A stretch of DNA of 64,000 nucleotides from Glycomyces tenuis DSM 44171 (GTDB lineage Bacteria > Actinomycetota > Actinomycetes > Mycobacteriales > Micromonosporaceae): the NCBI RefSeq assembly GCF_000427885.1, contig NZ_ATYW01000008.1, positions 195,595 through 259,594 of the forward strand, given 5' to 3'. How positions within the stretch are numbered: position 1 is the stretch's first letter; the number at the start of each line of letters is the position of its first letter. A model generated the notes under the pieces. It saw only the letters and a list, made by a program, of their open reading frames with translations, was not told the origin of the DNA and ran no database searches. The position numbers and the translations under genes are program-made. Shown one piece after another: positions 61,826-64,000 of this stretch.

Positions 61826-62926
61826 ATGACCGACACCCGATCTGACGAACCAGGCACTGGTTCGCCGCAGCCCGCACCGCAGACCCCCAACGGCAGTACC
61901 AGGCGGGGGCGCGGGGCCGGGCGCCCCACGCTCGACACCGTCGCGCGCCACGCGGGTGTCGGTCGGGGCACGGTCTCGCGCGTCATCAACGGCTCCCCGA
62001 AGGTCGCCGAGGACACGCGGGCGGCGGTGCTGGCCGCGATCAAGGAGCTCGGGTACGTCCCGAACCAGGCGGCGCGGACGCTGGTGACGCAGCGGACCGA
62101 CACGGTCGCGCTGGTCGTCACCGAGTCGCAGGAGTGGCTGTGGAGCGAGCCGTTCTTCGCGGGGGTGCTGCGCGGGATCACCGAGCAGCTCGCCGAGGAG
62201 AACATGCGGCTGATGCTCACGTTCGCGCCGCGCGACGGCGACCGCTCCCGTCTGGAGTCGTACCTGATGGGCGGCCACGTCGACGGGGTCATGATGGTCT
62301 CCAGCCACGGCGGCGACCCGCTGCCGGAGCGGCTCGAGGACGCCGGGATCCCGATCGTGCTGTGCGGCACGCCCGTGGGGTTCAGGCCGCTGGCGTACGT
62401 GGACTGCGACAACCGGTCTGGAGCGCGACAGGCCGTGGAGTACCTGGCCGAGCGGGGGCACAGCCGCATCGGCATCGTCGCCGGCCCGCAGGACATGGCC
62501 GTGGGCGTCGACCGCCTCAACGGCTACCGCGACGGCCTGCGGGGGCACCGCCTGCCGGTGGAGGAGCGGCTCGTGGCCGTGGCGAACGGTTTCGACGAGG
62601 CCAGCGGCATCAAGGCGGCGCGGCAGCTGTTCGACGCCGCCGGGGAGCTGGACGCGGTCCTGGCGGCCTCGGACCCGCTCGCGATCGCGACGCTGCGGGT
62701 GGCGCGGGAGCGCGGCTTCTCGGTGCCGCAGGACCTGGCGCTCATCGGCTTCGACGACTCGCCGCTGGCGGAGGTCGCCGAGCCGCCGCTGACGACGGTG
62801 CACCAGCCGACCGAGACGATGGGCCGGGAGATGGCGCGGCTGCTGTGCGGGCGCGTCCGCGGCGAGGAGGCGGGGCCGCTGGTGACGATCCTGGGCACCA
62901 GGATCGTCGTCCGCGAATCGGCTTGA
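61826..62926 (+). CDS. cebR: LacI-family repressor, CebR-like
   Basis: 366 residues from ATG 61826 (GAGGTG seven bases upstream). Pro/Ser-rich start, HTH at about 32-55 (T-L-D-T-V-A-R-H-A-G-V-G-R-G-T-V-S-R-V-I-N), then the sugar-binding domain. It lies 31 bases after bglC and probably shares its transcript. Expected to bind the TGGGAGCGCTCCCA-type boxes near cebE and the GH48 gene and to release on cellobiose. Confidence 0.85.
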   Translation: MTDTRSDEPGTGSPQPAPQTPNGSTRRGRGAGRPTLDTVARHAGVGRGTVSRVINGSPKVAEDTRAAVLAAIKELGYVPNQAARTLVTQRTDTVALVVTESQEWLWSEPFFAGVLRGITEQLAEENMRLMLTFAPRDGDRSRLESYLMGGHVDGVMMVSSHGGDPLPERLEDAGIPIVLCGTPVGFRPLAYVDCDNRSGARQAVEYLAERGHSRIGIVAGPQDMAVGVDRLNGYRDGLRGHRLPVEERLVAVANGFDEASGIKAARQLFDAAGELDAVLAASDPLAIATLRVARERGFSVPQDLALIGFDDSPLAEVAEPPLTTVHQPTETMGREMARLLCGRVRGEEAGPLVTILGTRIVVRESA

Positions 62927-62938
62927 TCGATACAGCAG

Positions 62939-62975
62939 CGGGCGGGGCCGGAGCGATGCGCTCCGGCCCCGCCCG
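62939..62975. terminator. Bidirectional terminator
   Basis: A perfect 16-bp stem (62939-62954 with 62960-62975), loop GATGC, followed by TTT on the plus strand. It separates the convergent cebR and SDR genes. Confidence 0.8.
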
Positions 62976-62992
62976 TTTCCTGGTTTCCGTGT

Positions 62993-63880
62993 TCAGCGGT
63001 CGGCGCCGACGATCGGCGGGGTGAGCGTGGGCTGCCTGGCCTCGAGCTGGGCGGCGAGGTGCCGGTCCCGTTCGGTCTCGGGCGGGAAGGCGTCCAGGAG
63101 CAGCCGCATCCGCTGCTCGAGCAGGGGGAGGATGTAGCGGTCGGTGTGGACGTACAGTTCCCCCTCGCGCACGGCGGCGAGGACCTGCTCGCCGACCTGG
63201 TCGGGTTCGAGTCCGGCCTCCTGGAGCAGCCGGTGGCCCTGTTCGGCGAGTTCGCTGCCGTCGACGCCTTCGGCTCTGGCGCTGTTGCGCAGGACGTCGG
63301 TGCGGACGATGCCCGGGCACAGCACCGTCGCCCCGATGCCGGCGGCGGCCAGTTCGGGTTGCAGGCGCAGGGACTCGGTGATGCCGACGACGGCGAACTT
63401 CGAGGCCACGTAGGTCAGGTTCCTGGTGCCGACGAGGCCGGCCCCCGAGGCGGTGTTGACGACGTGGCCGGGGCCGCCGCGTTCGAGCATGCGCGGCAGG
63501 ACCGTCTGGACGCCGTTGACGACGCCGCCGAGGTTGACGTCGAGGACGTGGTCCCACTGCCGGTAGTCGAGCTTGGTGACGGTCCCGGCGACCGAGCCGA
63601 GCCCGGCGTTGTTGCAGATGACGGCGACGGGGCCGAAGCGGTCTTCGGCGGCGTCGACGGCGGCGGCGAAGGCGGTGCGGTCGCGGACGTCGAGCGCGTA
63701 CGCGGCGACGCGGTCGCCGGCCTCGGCGGCGAGGTCGCGTTCGGCCTCGGCGAGCCGTTCGGTGTCGAGGTCGGTCAGGGCGATGCGGGCGCCCGCGGCG
63801 GCGAAGGCGCGGGCGATGCCGAAGCCGATGCCCTGGGCGCCGCCGGTGATGAACACGTGCCGGTTCGCAAGGTCTCGCAT
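62993..63880 (-). CDS. Short-chain dehydrogenase/reductase
   Basis: 295 residues from ATG 63880. Cofactor motif T-G-G-A-Q-G-I-G-F-G near 12-21, N-N-A-G near 90, catalytic Ser near 145 and Y-V-A-S-K near 157. A C-terminal extension (about 230-295) follows. Asp after the second strand (L-T-D-L-D) favours NAD(H). Substrate unknown. Divergent from a gene at the window's edge. Confidence 0.85.
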   Translation of the reverse strand: MRDLANRHVFITGGAQGIGFGIARAFAAAGARIALTDLDTERLAEAERDLAAEAGDRVAAYALDVRDRTAFAAAVDAAEDRFGPVAVICNNAGLGSVAGTVTKLDYRQWDHVLDVNLGGVVNGVQTVLPRMLERGGPGHVVNTASGAGLVGTRNLTYVASKFAVVGITESLRLQPELAAAGIGATVLCPGIVRTDVLRNSARAEGVDGSELAEQGHRLLQEAGLEPDQVGEQVLAAVREGELYVHTDRYILPLLEQRMRLLLDAFPPETERDRHLAAQLEARQPTLTPPIVGADR

Positions 63881-63895
63881 GAAGCCTCCAAATTC

Positions 63896-63956
63896 TGGGA
63901 GTTGCTCTCACTTTTACACAATAGCAGGAGTCGCTCTCATTTGGGAGTGACTCCCA
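63896..63956. promoter_or_regulatory. Three tandem operator-like repeats
   Basis: TGGGAGTTGCTCTCA (63896-63910), CAGGAGTCGCTCTCA (63925-63939) and TGGGAGTGACTCCCA (63942-63956, a perfect palindrome) are variants of one 15-mer. They sit between the SDR gene and the divergent gene beginning at 63982. Confidence 0.65.
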
Positions 63957-63981
63957 CTTCGGTGGCTGCTAGGCTCCGGCC

Positions 63982-64000
63982 ATGGAGGAACGAGTCGGTC
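63982..64000 (+). CDS. Start of a divergent gene, cut by the window end
   Basis: ATG 63982 begins M-E-E-R-V-G; only six codons are visible. The operator-like repeats upstream suggest a self-controlled regulator of the SDR gene, perhaps TetR-type, but this is inference. Confidence 0.35.

Noticed and set aside
61847..61863. Operator GAACCAG-GCA-CTGGTTC inside the first codons of cebR
   Set aside because: A clean 17-base palindrome, but it lies in coding sequence and does not resemble the CebR boxes; kept out of the feature list.
59941..62520. 859-codon minus-strand open frame opposite cebG, bglC and cebR
   Set aside because: Antisense shadow of three well-recognised genes; composition is Arg/Gly/Val-rich without motifs.

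Overview
The window reads as chromosome of a GC-rich, aerobic, saprophytic actinomycete. Supporting signs are the strong G/C bias at third codon positions, many GTG starts, tight ATGA/GTGA gene overlaps, the dnaK-grpE-dnaJ-hspR operon with HAIR-type operators, a c-di-AMP riboswitch in front of an NlpC/P60 hydrolase, and a cellobiose (ceb) regulon. Genus cannot be fixed from the sequence alone; a filamentous mycelial actinomycete fits.

Region 1 (about 1-12.2 kb) is a Tad/Flp-type pilus or secretion locus. It begins with small membrane proteins, an IclR-like regulator on the minus strand and secreted or lipid-anchored proteins. It continues as a co-directional operon: SAF/CpaB-like, TadZ-like, TadA ATPase, TadB, TadC, a Flp-type prepilin, three TadE/TadG-like pseudopilins, and a membrane protein joining a LysM domain to a BTAD-like domain. 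Region 2 (about 12.2-18.9 kb) is an accessory tract ending at the 3' end of tRNA-Phe. Part of it has clearly lower GC. It holds a HEPN-motif protein, an unrecognised helical protein, an APH-type kinase, a DnaB-like RecA-fold protein that has lost its Walker A lysine, a PD-(D/E)XK nuclease and a gene scrap.

Region 3 (about 19-31.5 kb) returns to core-like DNA: GH27 alpha-galactosidase, glyoxalase/TetR pair, an ABC-like ATPase with a YhgE/Pip-type membrane protein, oligopeptidase B, fructose-bisphosphate aldolase, two TnpB elements (one frameshifted) and a Uma2 nuclease. Region 4 (about 31.5-38 kb) is an alpha-glucoside system: GH13 glucosidase, LacI repressor, and malE-malF-malG. Region 5 (about 38-53 kb) holds CopZ/CsoR copper control, the riboswitch-controlled NlpC/P60 hydrolase, a GH20 hexosaminidase, a DivIVA-like coiled-coil protein, a CorC/CNNM pair and the heat-shock operon. 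A gene-free 1 kb stretch with DnaA-box-like sites and a perfect 38-bp palindrome follows, and then a DUF1349 gene.

Region 6 (about 53-64 kb) is a cellulose/cellobiose locus. A secreted CBM2-GH48 cellulase is divergent from a cebE-cebF-cebG-bglC-cebR operon, with CebR-type boxes between them. A set of eight degenerate repeats about 60 nt apart, resembling a decayed type I-E CRISPR array, lies just beyond the cellulase. An SDR gene and the first codons of its divergent neighbour, with three tandem operator-like repeats between them, close the window.

Functionally, the right half couples extracellular polymer attack (GH48, GH20, GH27) to uptake of oligosaccharides (Ceb and Mal ABC importers; neither cluster carries its own ATPase, so a shared MsiK-like ATPase elsewhere is likely) and intracellular hydrolysis (GH1, GH13), each under a LacI-family repressor.
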